Assembly: GCF_030409555.1 (NCBI RefSeq)
Contig: NZ_JAUFPU010000001.1
Coordinates: 241,525-305,524, forward strand
Direction: 5' to 3'
Origin: Chitinimonas viridis
GTDB lineage: Bacteria; Pseudomonadota; Gammaproteobacteria; Burkholderiales; Chitinimonadaceae
Length of the DNA: 64,000 nucleotides
A program made the position numbers and the translations under genes. Shown here in pieces: positions 27,464 to 36,069 of this stretch. Positions within the stretch are counted from its first letter, which is position 1; each line of letters starts with the position of its first letter. The notes under the pieces were generated by a model. It was not told the origin of the DNA. It worked only from the letters and a program-made list of their open reading frames with translations, and searched no databases.

Positions 27464-27521
27464 TTGATGACTGGAGGCCAAGCACACAGTCGCCACGGCA
27501 GCTGCGGTTACCTCATCATGC

Positions 27522-28718
27522 TTACTTCATCAAGGTCCAGGCATCCTGCCAATGCGACCCTGCAGGCGGGCCGTAATGTGGCGGCGACTGGGTGCACCAG
27601 CCCGAATAGGGGAAAGGCTTGCACTGGTAGCGCTTGCCGTCACTGCCTTGCACCACGGTGCCGGCCTTGTAGTTGGCGATACCGGCCGGATAGACGTAAT
27701 CCACCGGTCCGGTGCCGCCACCATCGCCACCGGTACTGATGTCGATCTCGAAGCTATAGTCCTGGGTAACGGTGCTGCGCTCGTAGACACGGTTTTCCAT
27801 GCTGCTTTGCACCGGCGCGATATTGCCGCCGTTACCCAGCACGCCCACCTTCACATACTGCGATGCAGCGTTGACCTTCTGGGCCAGATGATAGGGCCAC
27901 TGGCTGGCTCCCGTCATGCCACTGGCCAGGGTGATGCTGTGGCTTTCCAGATCTTTGAACGCCGGATCGAACAGGCGGAAGGTGACCTTGGTGTTCACTG
28001 CCAGATCCTGCTGTGCCCTTACCTGGCCGATTTCCTTCCAGGTGGATGGCGTGGTGGCGCCACCGAAGTTCACGTCCATGCAGGAGTAGAAAGCCTCGGT
28101 GCTGTCGGCACGTTGCCAAATGCTGTAGATCACATGGCGGCCCGACTTGCCCTGGGGCAGGGTACAGCTCATCTTGTAATGACCATTTACCAGGGTGGTA
28201 TTGGTAATGTTACAAAATGGCTGGCTCTCCAGATCAGACCACTTCAGCGCCATGCCGGGGTTGTAGCCCGATTTAGTGACAAAGAACTTGAACGACTTGG
28301 TGGCGTGCGGCGCGGTGGCCTTGTAGAGGAAATCGAACTGACCGTTGGCATTGGGGGCGATATTGGTGGCGGGCCAGTCATCACGCGCCAGATTGAAGCC
28401 CTTGTAGACATCCTTGCCTGCACCGCACAGCTTGCCATCAGGGATCAGGGCCTGGTGCTGATCGTTGGCATTGGCCTGGTTCACACCGTTCCAGTCATAG
28501 AAGGCCTGGGTGCCGCCGACTGACTTGGCGGCTTTGCAGGCTGCCGACCTTGGGCTTTCCGGCCCTTCCTGGAAACAGTTGTAGACCCGGTCCACCGGCA
28601 CCGCCATGGCGCCGTGTGCCAGGGCCGCCTGGCTGACCAAGCTGGCGCAGAATGGTGCGGCCATTGCCGCCAGGGCGGAGCCCAGCCCGGCACGGCTGAG
28701 TAGGGGAGTTGCCTGCAT
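27522..28718 (-). CDS. Secreted lytic polysaccharide monooxygenase (AA10, chitin-binding)
   Basis: AGGAGG just before ATG 28718 fixes the start (398 residues; frame open to 28793). The signal peptide ends at ALA, leaving His35 as the mature N-terminus (HGAMAVPVDR), the first copper ligand. The second histidine-brace ligand is in DQHQALIPDGKLCGAG. A middle domain like GbpA domain 2 follows, then after a Gly-rich linker (GGDGGGTGP) a CBM5/12-type C-terminus (YPAGIANYKAGTVVQ, then SGWCTQSPPHYGPP). It oxidatively cleaves crystalline chitin outside the cell. An upstream hairpin (28760-28808) may affect expression. Confidence 0.93.
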   Translation of the reverse strand: MQATPLLSRAGLGSALAAMAAPFCASLVSQAALAHGAMAVPVDRVYNCFQEGPESPRSAACKAAKSVGGTQAFYDWNGVNQANANDQHQALIPDGKLCGAGKDVYKGFNLARDDWPATNIAPNANGQFDFLYKATAPHATKSFKFFVTKSGYNPGMALKWSDLESQPFCNITNTTLVNGHYKMSCTLPQGKSGRHVIYSIWQRADSTEAFYSCMDVNFGGATTPSTWKEIGQVRAQQDLAVNTKVTFRLFDPAFKDLESHSITLASGMTGASQWPYHLAQKVNAASQYVKVGVLGNGGNIAPVQSSMENRVYERSTVTQDYSFEIDISTGGDGGGTGPVDYVYPAGIANYKAGTVVQGSDGKRYQCKPFPYSGWCTQSPPHYGPPAGSHWQDAWTLMK

Positions 28719-28759
28719 GATGCCTCCTGATTGGTTTTTCATTGGTATCTCAAATTGAC

Positions 28760-28808
28760 AGAAAAATGCGGCAAATAAATCACCAACACCCAACTGGTGT
28801 TATTTGCC
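28760..28808 (-). terminator. Hairpin with T tract upstream of the LPMO gene
   Basis: On the minus strand GGCAAAT-AACACC pairs with GGTGTT and ATTTGCC (8-base bulge on the 3' arm), loop AGTTG, followed by a run of five Ts. It begins at the stop of the small frame at 28800-29018 and lies 42 bases before the LPMO start, so it could terminate or attenuate. Confidence 0.5.
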
Positions 28809-29018
28809 AATACCACAATAGAACCAGATAATGGGCGCATTCAAAGCCTGCCGATAACCGGCAGCAGCCCCAAGCGCATTCTGCTTACCCAAGTACCTGG
28901 TCAAAGTGGTCTCGCTGACCGCAATATGACATAAGCATAAAAACTGTTCAAGCATAGCGCACAAAGCGCACGCCGCATCGCCGCTCTCCATGGGCAGTTG
29001 CAGGGCTAGAGCAGACAT
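28800..29018 (-). CDS. Possible small protein or leader peptide (72 residues)
   Basis: A complete frame with a GGAGG-containing ribosome binding site 9 bases before ATG 29018. The product is Cys/Leu/Ala-rich at the start (CALCAMLEQFLCLCHIAV) and ends WFYCGIGK. Its stop is immediately followed by a terminator-like hairpin. No family recognised. It occupies a divergent intergenic region, so it may be spurious; the ribosome binding site and terminator are the only support. Confidence 0.35.
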   Translation of the reverse strand: MSALALQLPMESGDAACALCAMLEQFLCLCHIAVSETTLTRYLGKQNALGAAAGYRQALNAPIIWFYCGIGK

Positions 29019-29081
29019 GGCATTTCCCCTCCCGCGCCGAAGCAGGCATCATCCTGCTGGCCATGCCATCTACATAAACTC

Positions 29082-30503
29082 ATGCTTGCTCGCCTACGCC
29101 CCTCTTTTCGCCAACTGCTACTGCTGGCCTTCCTGCTCTTGGCCGGCTTGCTGGGCGCCGCCTCCCTGAGCGCGCTGCTCACACTGGAATCTCTGGTCAA
29201 GCAAAGCCGGGGGGGTGCTGCGCACGCCGTGCAACTGAGTGCCGACGCGCAGCTGCTGGCAGAACGCAGCGTCACCATGGAACGGGCAGCACGGCAATTC
29301 CTGGTGCTGGACGACCCCAATATCCGCCTGCGCTATGACGAAGCGCTGCGCGACAGCCTGGCTGCGCTACAACGGCTGGAAGCCGGGCTGGCAGACCAGG
29401 AGGTAGCAAACCGCTGGCGCCAGCAGCAAGCGCGCATTGCCGACTATCTGGCCAAGCCGACCAAGCCTACCCGCCGGCATGAGGCCTTGCTATCCACCGA
29501 ATTCAAGGCACTGGCCCAACTCAACAGCCAACTGGCAAGCGCTGTGCGTAATGACCTCGAACACCGCAATGCCGACCTGCTCAGCGGCCTCGAGGAGGGC
29601 AGGCTACAGCTCAGCGGGCAATTGCTGGCCGCCCTGCTGCTGGCCATCCTGCTGGCCCTGATATTCGGCCTATGGCTGGCGCGGCCCTTGCGCCAACTGG
29701 AAGGCGCCATACTGAGCCTGGGTGAAAACCAACTGGACCGCGCCATCGATATCCGTGGCCCCGCCGACCTGCGCCGGCTGGGACAAAGACTGGACTGGCT
29801 GCGCTTGCGGCTAGCAGAGCTGGACGCTGACAAAACACGCTTCCTGCGCCATATCTCGCACGAACTGAAGACCCCTTTGGCGGCCCTGCGTGAGGGCGTG
29901 GCGCTGCTAGAGGACGAAATCGCCGGGCCCTTGACCGAGCAACAGCGCGAGGTATCCGGCATCCTGGCGCAGAATGTGGTGGCCCTGCAGCAACAGATAG
30001 AAGACCTGCTGCGTTTTCATGCCGCCGCGTTCGAGGCCCGCCAGCTCAACCTGGCGCCTTGCGATTTGCGGGCCTTGCTGGAGAAGGTGGTAGATACCCA
30101 GCGCCTGCAATGGCAGGCCCGCCAGCTCAAACCCGAGATAGACGGCCCCACGCTGAGCGCACGGATAGACGCCGACAAGCTGGCCATCGCCCTCGGCAAC
30201 CTGCTCTCCAACGCCATACGCTTCAGCCCCCAGGGCGGCAGTATCGGGCTCTCGCTCCGGCGCAGCGGCAAGCACATACAGATCGATATCAGCGACCAAG
30301 GCCCCGGCATTGCCGAGCAGGATCGCCCCCGCATCTTTGAGCCCTTCTACCAGGGCCAGCACCAGCCGCCGGCTGCACGTCACGGCAGCGGCATAGGCCT
30401 TTCCATCGTCCAGGAATACCTGCAGGCCCACGGCGGTCAGGTATTCCTGCTGCCGCATGAACCCGGCACCTGTTTCAGAATCGAACTACCCGATGAAAAC
30501 TAA
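29082..30503 (+). CDS. glrK: Sensor histidine kinase GlrK/QseE-like
   Basis: A 473-residue kinase: TM1 about residues 8-30, a periplasmic helical domain (LLAERSVTMERAARQFLVLDD is typical of GlrK), TM2 about 175-197, HAMP, HisKA with FLRHISHELKTPLAALREG, and HATPase ending DQGPGIAEQDRPRIFEPF and HGSGIGLSIVQEYL. It is followed by a lipoprotein and a sigma-54 response regulator, exactly the GlrK-QseG-GlrR arrangement of gammaproteobacteria, where it senses envelope conditions. The next ATG overlaps its stop. Confidence 0.88.
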   Translation: MLARLRPSFRQLLLLAFLLLAGLLGAASLSALLTLESLVKQSRGGAAHAVQLSADAQLLAERSVTMERAARQFLVLDDPNIRLRYDEALRDSLAALQRLEAGLADQEVANRWRQQQARIADYLAKPTKPTRRHEALLSTEFKALAQLNSQLASAVRNDLEHRNADLLSGLEEGRLQLSGQLLAALLLAILLALIFGLWLARPLRQLEGAILSLGENQLDRAIDIRGPADLRRLGQRLDWLRLRLAELDADKTRFLRHISHELKTPLAALREGVALLEDEIAGPLTEQQREVSGILAQNVVALQQQIEDLLRFHAAAFEARQLNLAPCDLRALLEKVVDTQRLQWQARQLKPEIDGPTLSARIDADKLAIALGNLLSNAIRFSPQGGSIGLSLRRSGKHIQIDISDQGPGIAEQDRPRIFEPFYQGQHQPPAARHGSGIGLSIVQEYLQAHGGQVFLLPHEPGTCFRIELPDEN

Positions 30504-31014
30504 ACATGTTTGCTCAATCCTGAGCTGCCTTGCCCTGGCGGCCTGTGCCCTGCCGGTCAAGGAAGTACGCATACCCGTGCGCGAACTCGACCCCGCCAGC
30601 CAGGCCGTACGCCTGGCAGTGGGTTATCACGACAACCTGCGGCAGTACAACGCCGCTGAACTGGCCAAGGAAGCAGCGCGCCTGGGCGTGGCGCCCGCCA
30701 GCCCGGCCACCAGCATGGAGCTGGCACTGCTGCTGCTGCACAACCGCAACGGCAACGATGCCGCCCGCGCCACCACGCTGTTGGAGGCACTGCTTCGCGA
30801 CAGCCGTGCCGAGGCGCAGGCACTGCAGCCCCTGGCCAGATTGTTGCTAAGCCAGTTGAGCGAACAGCGCAAGCAGGAGGAACAATTGGACAAGCAACTG
30901 CAATTGCAGCGCGAGCAACAGAAGAAACTCGATCAATTGAACGAGAAACTGGAAGCCCTCAAGGCCATCGAGCGCAGCCTGACGCCAGCGCCACGCCAAG
31001 GAGCCCGGCCATGA
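30493..31014 (+). CDS. QseG-like outer-membrane lipoprotein
   Basis: ATG 30493 lies inside the last codons of the kinase gene (173 residues). The signal ends in a lipobox LAAC at about residue 17. The mature part starts ALPVKEVRIPVRELDPAS and ends with a coiled coil (EEQLDKQLQLQREQQKKLD), resembling QseG, the lipoprotein that contacts the QseE kinase in the periplasm. Location between kinase and regulator genes, with overlaps on both sides, supports the role. Sequence similarity alone is weak. Confidence 0.75.
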   Translation: MKTKHVCSILSCLALAACALPVKEVRIPVRELDPASQAVRLAVGYHDNLRQYNAAELAKEAARLGVAPASPATSMELALLLLHNRNGNDAARATTLLEALLRDSRAEAQALQPLARLLLSQLSEQRKQEEQLDKQLQLQREQQKKLDQLNEKLEALKAIERSLTPAPRQGARP

Positions 31015-32369
31015 ACGCCCATATCCTGCTGGTGGATGACGATACCGACCTGCTCAAGCTGCTATCGATGCGCCTGACTGCCGCGGGCTACCGGGTGACC
31101 ACCGCGACCACCGCCGAAGGCGCACTGACCCGCCTGGCAGTGGAACTGCCACAGCTGGTGCTGAGCGACGTACGCCTGCCTGACCGGGACGGCTTGAGCC
31201 TGTTTGGCGATATCCATGCCCGCCACCCTACCCTGCCGGTCATCCTGTTGACCGCCCACGGAACCATCCCGGATGCGGTGGCCGCCACCGAGCGTGGCGT
31301 ATTCGGCTATCTGACCAAGCCGTTTGACGGCAAGCTCTTGCTGGCCAAGATCGCCCAGGCACTGAGCATCGCCACGCCAGGCGGCCAGGCTGGCCAGAAC
31401 GACGACGAGTGGCGCGCCCCCATTGTCAGCCGCTCCAGCCTGATGGCCGAGTTGCTGGCCGAAGCCAGGCTGGTGGCCGGCACCGATGCCAGCGTATTGA
31501 TACGGGGTGACAGCGGTAGCGGCAAGGAGCTGCTGGCCCAGGCCATACACCGCGCCAGCCCCCGCGCCCAAAAACCCTTTGTGGCGGTGAATTGTGGCGC
31601 CATACCCGAGCAACTGCTGGAGTCCGAATTGTTCGGCCACATCAAGGGGGCCTTTACCGGGGCGGTGAGCAACCATCGCGGCCTGTTCCAGGCGGCCGAC
31701 GGTGGCACTTTGTTCCTGGACGAAATCGGCGACATGCCGCTGCCCCTGCAGGTCAAGCTGCTGCGGGTGCTGCAGGAGCGCTCGGTGCGGCCTGTCGGCG
31801 CCAGCCAGCCGGTGCCCATAGACGTGCGCGTATTGTCTGCCACCCACCGCGATCTGGAAGCCGCCATGGCGGCCGGACAGTTCCGCGAGGACCTCTACTA
31901 CCGGCTCAACGTCGTCAGCCTGCAGCTACCCAATCTGGCCGAGCGGCGCGAGGACATACCGCTACTGGCCAACTACTTCCTGACCCGGCTGGCCGACAAG
32001 TACCAGAAGCAGCTCAACAGCTTCGCCCCAGAAGCCTTGGAAGCCCTGGCTACCGCCCCCTGGCCAGGCAATGTGCGACAACTCTATAACGTGGTGGAAC
32101 AGGTCTGCGCCCTGGCCACCGCCCCACTGATACCCCTCTCGCTGGTACAGCGTGCCTTGCGCGCAGCAGCGGTGGAAGTCCTGAGCTACGCCGAGGCCCG
32201 CCAGCGATTCGAGCTGGATTACCTGGTCAAGCTGCTCAAGCTCACCGACGGCAACGTGGCCGATGCGGCGCGCCTGGCCGATCGCAACCGTACGGAGTTC
32301 TATCGCCTGCTGCAAAAGCATGATCTGAGCCCCGGTATGTTCCGCAGCACACCCGGCGTCGCCGATTAG
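31011..32369 (+). CDS. glrR: Sigma-54 response regulator GlrR/QseF-like
   Basis: A 452-residue NtrC-type activator: receiver ([31 protein letters not shown]), AAA+ domain with Walker [13 protein letters not shown], the sigma-54 contact loop [17 protein letters not shown], Walker [14 protein letters not shown], and a Fis-type helix-turn-helix ([21 protein letters not shown]). It activates sigma-54 promoters from upstream sites; two such sites and a promoter lie just downstream. Overlaps the lipoprotein gene by 4 bases. Confidence 0.9.
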   Translation: MNAHILLVDDDTDLLKLLSMRLTAAGYRVTTATTAEGALTRLAVELPQLVLSDVRLPDRDGLSLFGDIHARHPTLPVILLTAHGTIPDAVAATERGVFGYLTKPFDGKLLLAKIAQALSIATPGGQAGQNDDEWRAPIVSRSSLMAELLAEARLVAGTDASVLIRGDSGSGKELLAQAIHRASPRAQKPFVAVNCGAIPEQLLESELFGHIKGAFTGAVSNHRGLFQAADGGTLFLDEIGDMPLPLQVKLLRVLQERSVRPVGASQPVPIDVRVLSATHRDLEAAMAAGQFREDLYYRLNVVSLQLPNLAERREDIPLLANYFLTRLADKYQKQLNSFAPEALEALATAPWPGNVRQLYNVVEQVCALATAPLIPLSLVQRALRAAAVEVLSYAEARQRFELDYLVKLLKLTDGNVADAARLADRNRTEFYRLLQKHDLSPGMFRSTPGVAD

Positions 32370-32439
32370 CGACAGGCCAGGCACCCGTGTTTTCAGGCAT
32401 TTGGATTATCGCCGCCAGGAAGCGTCGCCTATCAGCGAC
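32358..32439 (+). promoter_or_regulatory. Two GlrR-type activator sites
   Basis: CGTC-N10-GACA occurs twice, with the palindromic cores at 32358-32373 and 32424-32439 (both GTCGC-N6-GCGAC). E. coli GlrR recognises TGTC-N10-GACA, so each copy matches 7 of 8 positions. The first spans the glrR stop codon. Centres are 66 bases apart, and the second is about 100 bases upstream of the sigma-54 promoter. Confidence 0.65.
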
Positions 32440-32535
32440 AAAAAAGGTTAGCCAGGCCGGCCAGATTACCCACAGATCGGCCAGCCATACCAAAACACAA
32501 GCGCAAGCAATTGAAATGTAAGAAAAAATAAAACC

Positions 32536-32551
32536 TGGCACGGCCATTGCA
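32536..32551 (+). promoter_or_regulatory. Consensus sigma-54 promoter (-24/-12)
   Basis: TGGCACG-GCCA-TTGCA matches the sigma-54 consensus at every defined position with correct spacing. Predicted start near 32562 gives a 52-base leader before the BON-domain gene. Confidence 0.8.
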
Positions 32552-32613
32552 ATAGTGGACTACGTAACGCCAAGTCAGCGTTGCCTTTCCCAACACCTCG
32601 AAAGGATTCCACC

Positions 32614-32961
32614 ATGCAAAACCGTCATCTGCTGCCAGGCCTGCTTGCCGCCATGCTGATCGCTGGCCCCGCTATCGCTGCCGATGTAGCTGCAGCACCA
32701 GCCCCCCAAGGTGGCCCCGCCGCTGAAGCCGGTCAGTACGTGGACGATGCCACCATCACCACCAAGGTGAAGGCCGCCATCATGGGCGAAAAGAGCCTGT
32801 CGGCCCTGGACGTCAAGGTCACCACCGTACAGGGCGTAGTCACCCTGACCGGCACCGTCGACAAGGTTGAAGCCGCCGACAAGGCCATGCAGGTTGCCTC
32901 GGCCATCGCCGGTGTGAAGCGCGTCGACAGCAAGCTGCAACTGAAGTCGGCCACCAACTGA
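32614..32961 (+). CDS. Periplasmic BON-domain protein
   Basis: An AAAGGA site fixes ATG 32614 (115 residues). Signal peptide LLPGLLAAMLIAGPAIAA, a short Ala/Pro linker, then one BON domain: DDATITTKVKAAIMGEKSLS, VKVTTVQGVVTLTGTVD and AIAGVKRVDSKLQL. Related to OsmY/YraP-type periplasmic proteins that respond to osmotic and envelope stress, but with one BON copy instead of two. It follows a perfect sigma-54 promoter with GlrR-type sites, so it is a predicted direct GlrR target. Confidence 0.88.
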   Translation: MQNRHLLPGLLAAMLIAGPAIAADVAAAPAPQGGPAAEAGQYVDDATITTKVKAAIMGEKSLSALDVKVTTVQGVVTLTGTVDKVEAADKAMQVASAIAGVKRVDSKLQLKSATN

Positions 32962-33131
32962 TTGATGTAGTACATGGCGCAAGCCATGGGTAGTAACGAG
33001 TTCAACTGAACTCCTTTGCGCGCAGTACGCCGGGTCTGGGGCGACCCAGCCCGGCACCTCTCCCTGGAGATCGTGAGCGCCCGTCTCTCGGTCTGCATTC
33101 CGGGCCGGCCTGACCGCCGGCCCATTTTTTT
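32962..33131 (+). ncRNA. Structured RNA tail, possible 3'-UTR-derived small RNA
   Basis: Four hairpins follow the BON stop: CATGGC-GCAA-GCCATG (32973-32988, GNRA loop), GAGTTC-AACT-GAACTC (32998-33013), GCCGGG-T-CTGGG with loop GCGA (33029-33055, 11 pairs), and the terminal GGGCCGGC/GCCGGCCC with a T7 tract. No reading frame is supported. This could be a stabilising 3' UTR or a processed small RNA. Confidence 0.45.
33102..33131 (+). terminator. Intrinsic terminator of the BON transcript
   Basis: GGGCCGGC (33102-33109), loop CTGACC, GCCGGCCC (33116-33123), then A and seven Ts. A textbook rho-independent terminator between convergent genes. Confidence 0.88.
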
Positions 33132-33139
33132 GCCCAGAC

Positions 33140-35152
33140 CTAACCCACGCCCTGTTTCGGCAGCCGCAGCGTAAACACGGTGCCGATCACCGTATCGCTG
33201 GTGCAGGTAATCTCTCCTTGCATCGCATGCGCCATCGCCTGGCTGATGGACAGACCCAGGCCCGTACCATAATGCTGGCGGCCATCGCGGCGATCACCTT
33301 GGCTAAAGGGTTGGAACAGGCGCTGCTGCATCTCCACCGAGATAGGCTCGCCGCCATTGCCTACCCGCCAGTACACATCACTCGCGTCTTCATACAGCGC
33401 AACGCTAACCACCCCGTGCTGCAGCGAGAACTTGGCTGCGTTGGAGAGCAGATTGGTCATGATCTGCATCACGCGACCGGCATCCGCCAGCGCCAACAGG
33501 GGGGCCCTGCCACTGTCCACCTCGAAACGGACTTCGAACCCGGCGGCATAGGGCTGCAACTCGCGTACCACCGCCAATGTCAGCGCCCGCATATCCACAC
33601 TGGTCAGTTGCACCTCCAGCTTGCCCAGCCTGATCTTCTCGAAATCCAATATGGTCTGAATCAGCTGCGTCAATCGCCTGCTGTTGAGGCGGGCAATTTC
33701 CAGCAGGTCTGCCGCTTGCGCCGGCAATGCCTCTGCCTGGGTGTAGGCCAGCATCTCGAGCGCACCATGCAAGGCAGTCAGCGGCGTACGCAACTCATGG
33801 CTGGTGGCAGAAACAAAGTGGCTCTTGAGCTCATCCAGCTCTCGCTGCGCTGTAATATCCTGCACCACGCCCCACAAGCGATAGACGCCATCCGCGCTCC
33901 AACGCCCCTGGCCTATATGCCGCAGCTGCACCCTGCGCCCCCCCTGCCCCAGATAGGTCAGTTCGATATCCCACGGCCGCTGCTGGGTACGTGCCTCCAG
34001 CAGCGCCTGCTGTAATAGCGTGGCACTCTCGGGCTCGAACCGTGGCAGCAACTGTTCCCAGCCTGGTGGGGCTTTATCCGACTGATCAAGCAAGCTAAAC
34101 AGTGCCCTGGACCAGTGGTACTGTCCATCGCCGCTCTCCTCCCAAGCACCCAGCAATGCCAGCCGGCTTGCTTCGTCGAGCAGTTGCTGGTGCTGTTCAA
34201 GCCGCAAGTTCGACGCGTGTGCCGCCGACTCGGCCCTGACCAGCGCCATTTGCCGAAGGCTGTTCTGGCGAGTTGCGGATGCCAGTATCAGGGGCACAAT
34301 AAAGGTGAGTGCCAAGGTGGCGTACACCAGCAGCAGCTGCCATTCTGCAGTGAGCGGTGGCAAGGGCATCACGCCTAGCCCCATCAATAGCGACTGGGTG
34401 ATCGCGCAGACTGCCACCACAAACGCCATGCTGCCGAATGGCAGATAGACCGCAGCAATGACCAGGGGCGCCAGCAATGCCACCAAGGGGTAAGGCATCT
34501 TGAGCTGCACCAGCACCTGAAAACTCAGGCAGGCAAACAGCCAGGCCAGTGTCGGCCTGGATACCACCTCCGCCCGCAAGAAAGGCAGCCCGGTAAAACG
34601 CAGTTGCAGGCAAAAGGGCAGCACGGTCATCGCCCCCACCAGCGAGCTTACGTACCAGGTCGACCACACTTTCGCCAGCGGCCCGATATCATTGGCCAGC
34701 AGCACCAGTGCCCCCGCGCTGGCGCCGAACAGGCCTGGTATGACGCCGCATGCCAGAAAGCAACGTAGCAGGCTGGTAGGGTTATCAGACCACCCCCCGG
34801 ACTGCACATGACGCTGAAACAGGTAGACCGCCACGCCGATTTCCAGCAGGTTGGCAGGCGCAAAACAGAGCGCCTGCAACCAGCTGCTGCCCATCAGTAA
34901 ATTGGCCAGGGCGATGACCAGGCCAAGCGCCAGCAGACGCACTGGCCACTCGGCCAAAGGCCGCTGCAACAGGCTGGCAATGGCAACGGCGTTGGCAAAC
35001 CACAAGCTAGCCACCCCACCACCATGCCTCGATAGATAGAGAGACAGCCAGGCCAGCACCCCACACGCCAGACTCCATAGCAGGATGCTGCAAGCCAGGC
35101 GCGAGCCGTGCGTCAAGCTAGCCACCGGATGGCTTTCGCACTGCAATGGCAT
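33140..35152 (-). CDS. MASE1-domain sensor histidine kinase
   Basis: A 670-residue kinase. The first about 290 residues form a multi-helix MASE1 membrane sensor (GGGVASLWFANAVAIASLLQ, then MGSSWLQALCFAPANLLEIG). A PAS-like segment (LGAWEESGDGQYHWSRALF) precedes HisKA (HFVSATSHELRTPLTALHG) and HATPase (HYGTGLGLSISQAMAHAM). No receiver is attached. Its start overlaps the upstream binding-protein gene by 35 bases; a GTG at 35125 is an alternative. The pairing suggests the binding protein supplies a periplasmic signal. Confidence 0.88.
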   Translation of the reverse strand: MPLQCESHPVASLTHGSRLACSILLWSLACGVLAWLSLYLSRHGGGVASLWFANAVAIASLLQRPLAEWPVRLLALGLVIALANLLMGSSWLQALCFAPANLLEIGVAVYLFQRHVQSGGWSDNPTSLLRCFLACGVIPGLFGASAGALVLLANDIGPLAKVWSTWYVSSLVGAMTVLPFCLQLRFTGLPFLRAEVVSRPTLAWLFACLSFQVLVQLKMPYPLVALLAPLVIAAVYLPFGSMAFVVAVCAITQSLLMGLGVMPLPPLTAEWQLLLVYATLALTFIVPLILASATRQNSLRQMALVRAESAAHASNLRLEQHQQLLDEASRLALLGAWEESGDGQYHWSRALFSLLDQSDKAPPGWEQLLPRFEPESATLLQQALLEARTQQRPWDIELTYLGQGGRRVQLRHIGQGRWSADGVYRLWGVVQDITAQRELDELKSHFVSATSHELRTPLTALHGALEMLAYTQAEALPAQAADLLEIARLNSRRLTQLIQTILDFEKIRLGKLEVQLTSVDMRALTLAVVRELQPYAAGFEVRFEVDSGRAPLLALADAGRVMQIMTNLLSNAAKFSLQHGVVSVALYEDASDVYWRVGNGGEPISVEMQQRLFQPFSQGDRRDGRQHYGTGLGLSISQAMAHAMQGEITCTSDTVIGTVFTLRLPKQGVG

Positions 35153-35978
35153 GCCATCCGCCCAAGATCACCGCCAGCAGAAAGAACACCCCGCCAGCGT
35201 AGTAGAGCATCGGGTTCAGATCGACCTGGTCTGGCGTCGGCGCTTCGCCTATCCAGCGCCGGTATATCTGCTCGCGCTCGCTGGGCGTAATCTGCCCCAG
35301 GCCGCGCTCCAATAGCCTGCCCAGTTCCGGCATATCCTTGCGATAAGCCATGCTCAAGGGGTAATCGAACCCCACTGATGGCCCCACCACCAGCTCAGCG
35401 AAACCGTGCTGCGCCTGCAGGTGCCGGATACTGGCAATGTCCGCCACCACGCCACTCACCTCGCCTCGCTGCATGGCCCGCAGTGCTTGGTGATCGTCCG
35501 GCATCCCCAACCACTGCACGGCAGGAAACTGCCGCCGAACATAGGCTTCCACGGCATAGCCCGTACCCACCGCCACCTTTTGTCCCGCCATCTGCGCAAG
35601 GCCATCGGGCAGGCTGCGGTTTCCTGGCACCACCAATACGGCAGGCACCGACACATAGGATGGTGTAAACAGCAGGAATTCGCCCCGTTCAGGGGTGGGC
35701 CTCAAGGAGGTGAGAATATCCGCCTGACCTTGCCTGGCCAGTGCCAGGTTGGCACTCAGCGATGCGGCAGGCAGGGTTTCGATACGCAGGCCGCCGCGTT
35801 CGGCGATCAGGTTCAGGTAATCGACCGACAAGCCCTTGACGACGCCGTCCCTATCCTGGAACACAAAGGGGCCATAGTCTGACTCCGGCGCAAACCGATA
35901 GGTGCTGGCTGCAGTGGCATCAGCCAGACCTGGCAGTGCCAGCCCCAACAGACAGACAAACAGGATATGTCGCAACAT
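35118..35978 (-). CDS. Family 3 solute-binding protein with C-terminal membrane anchor
   Basis: ATG 35978 has a GGAG site (286 residues; a GTG at 35987 is also open). Signal peptide ILFVCLLGLALPGLADA, then an SBP_bac_3 domain: YRFAPESDYGPFVFQDRDG, ADILTSLRPTPERGEFLLF, GQKVAVGTGYAVEAYV and ALRAMQRGEVSGVVADIASI. A hydrophobic helix near the C-terminus (LYYAGGVFFLLAVILGGW) would anchor it in the inner membrane, as in the sensor part of EvgS/BvgS-like kinases. It looks like the sensor half of such a kinase encoded separately from the MASE1 kinase it overlaps. Confidence 0.82.
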   Translation of the reverse strand: MLRHILFVCLLGLALPGLADATAASTYRFAPESDYGPFVFQDRDGVVKGLSVDYLNLIAERGGLRIETLPAASLSANLALARQGQADILTSLRPTPERGEFLLFTPSYVSVPAVLVVPGNRSLPDGLAQMAGQKVAVGTGYAVEAYVRRQFPAVQWLGMPDDHQALRAMQRGEVSGVVADIASIRHLQAQHGFAELVVGPSVGFDYPLSMAYRKDMPELGRLLERGLGQITPSEREQIYRRWIGEAPTPDQVDLNPMLYYAGGVFFLLAVILGGWHAIAVRKPSGG

Positions 35979-36069
35979 GCCACCCACTCCGTTCTTGATA
36001 GCCGCTATAAAACCTGCTGGTGTGGTGCAGGTGCCAAGCGCGCTACGCCACCTTATGGCGCGGCGCTGA

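Noticed and set aside
27552..28523. Plus-strand frame opposite the LPMO gene
   Set aside because: Shadow of the well-supported LPMO; the protein has no recognisable motifs.
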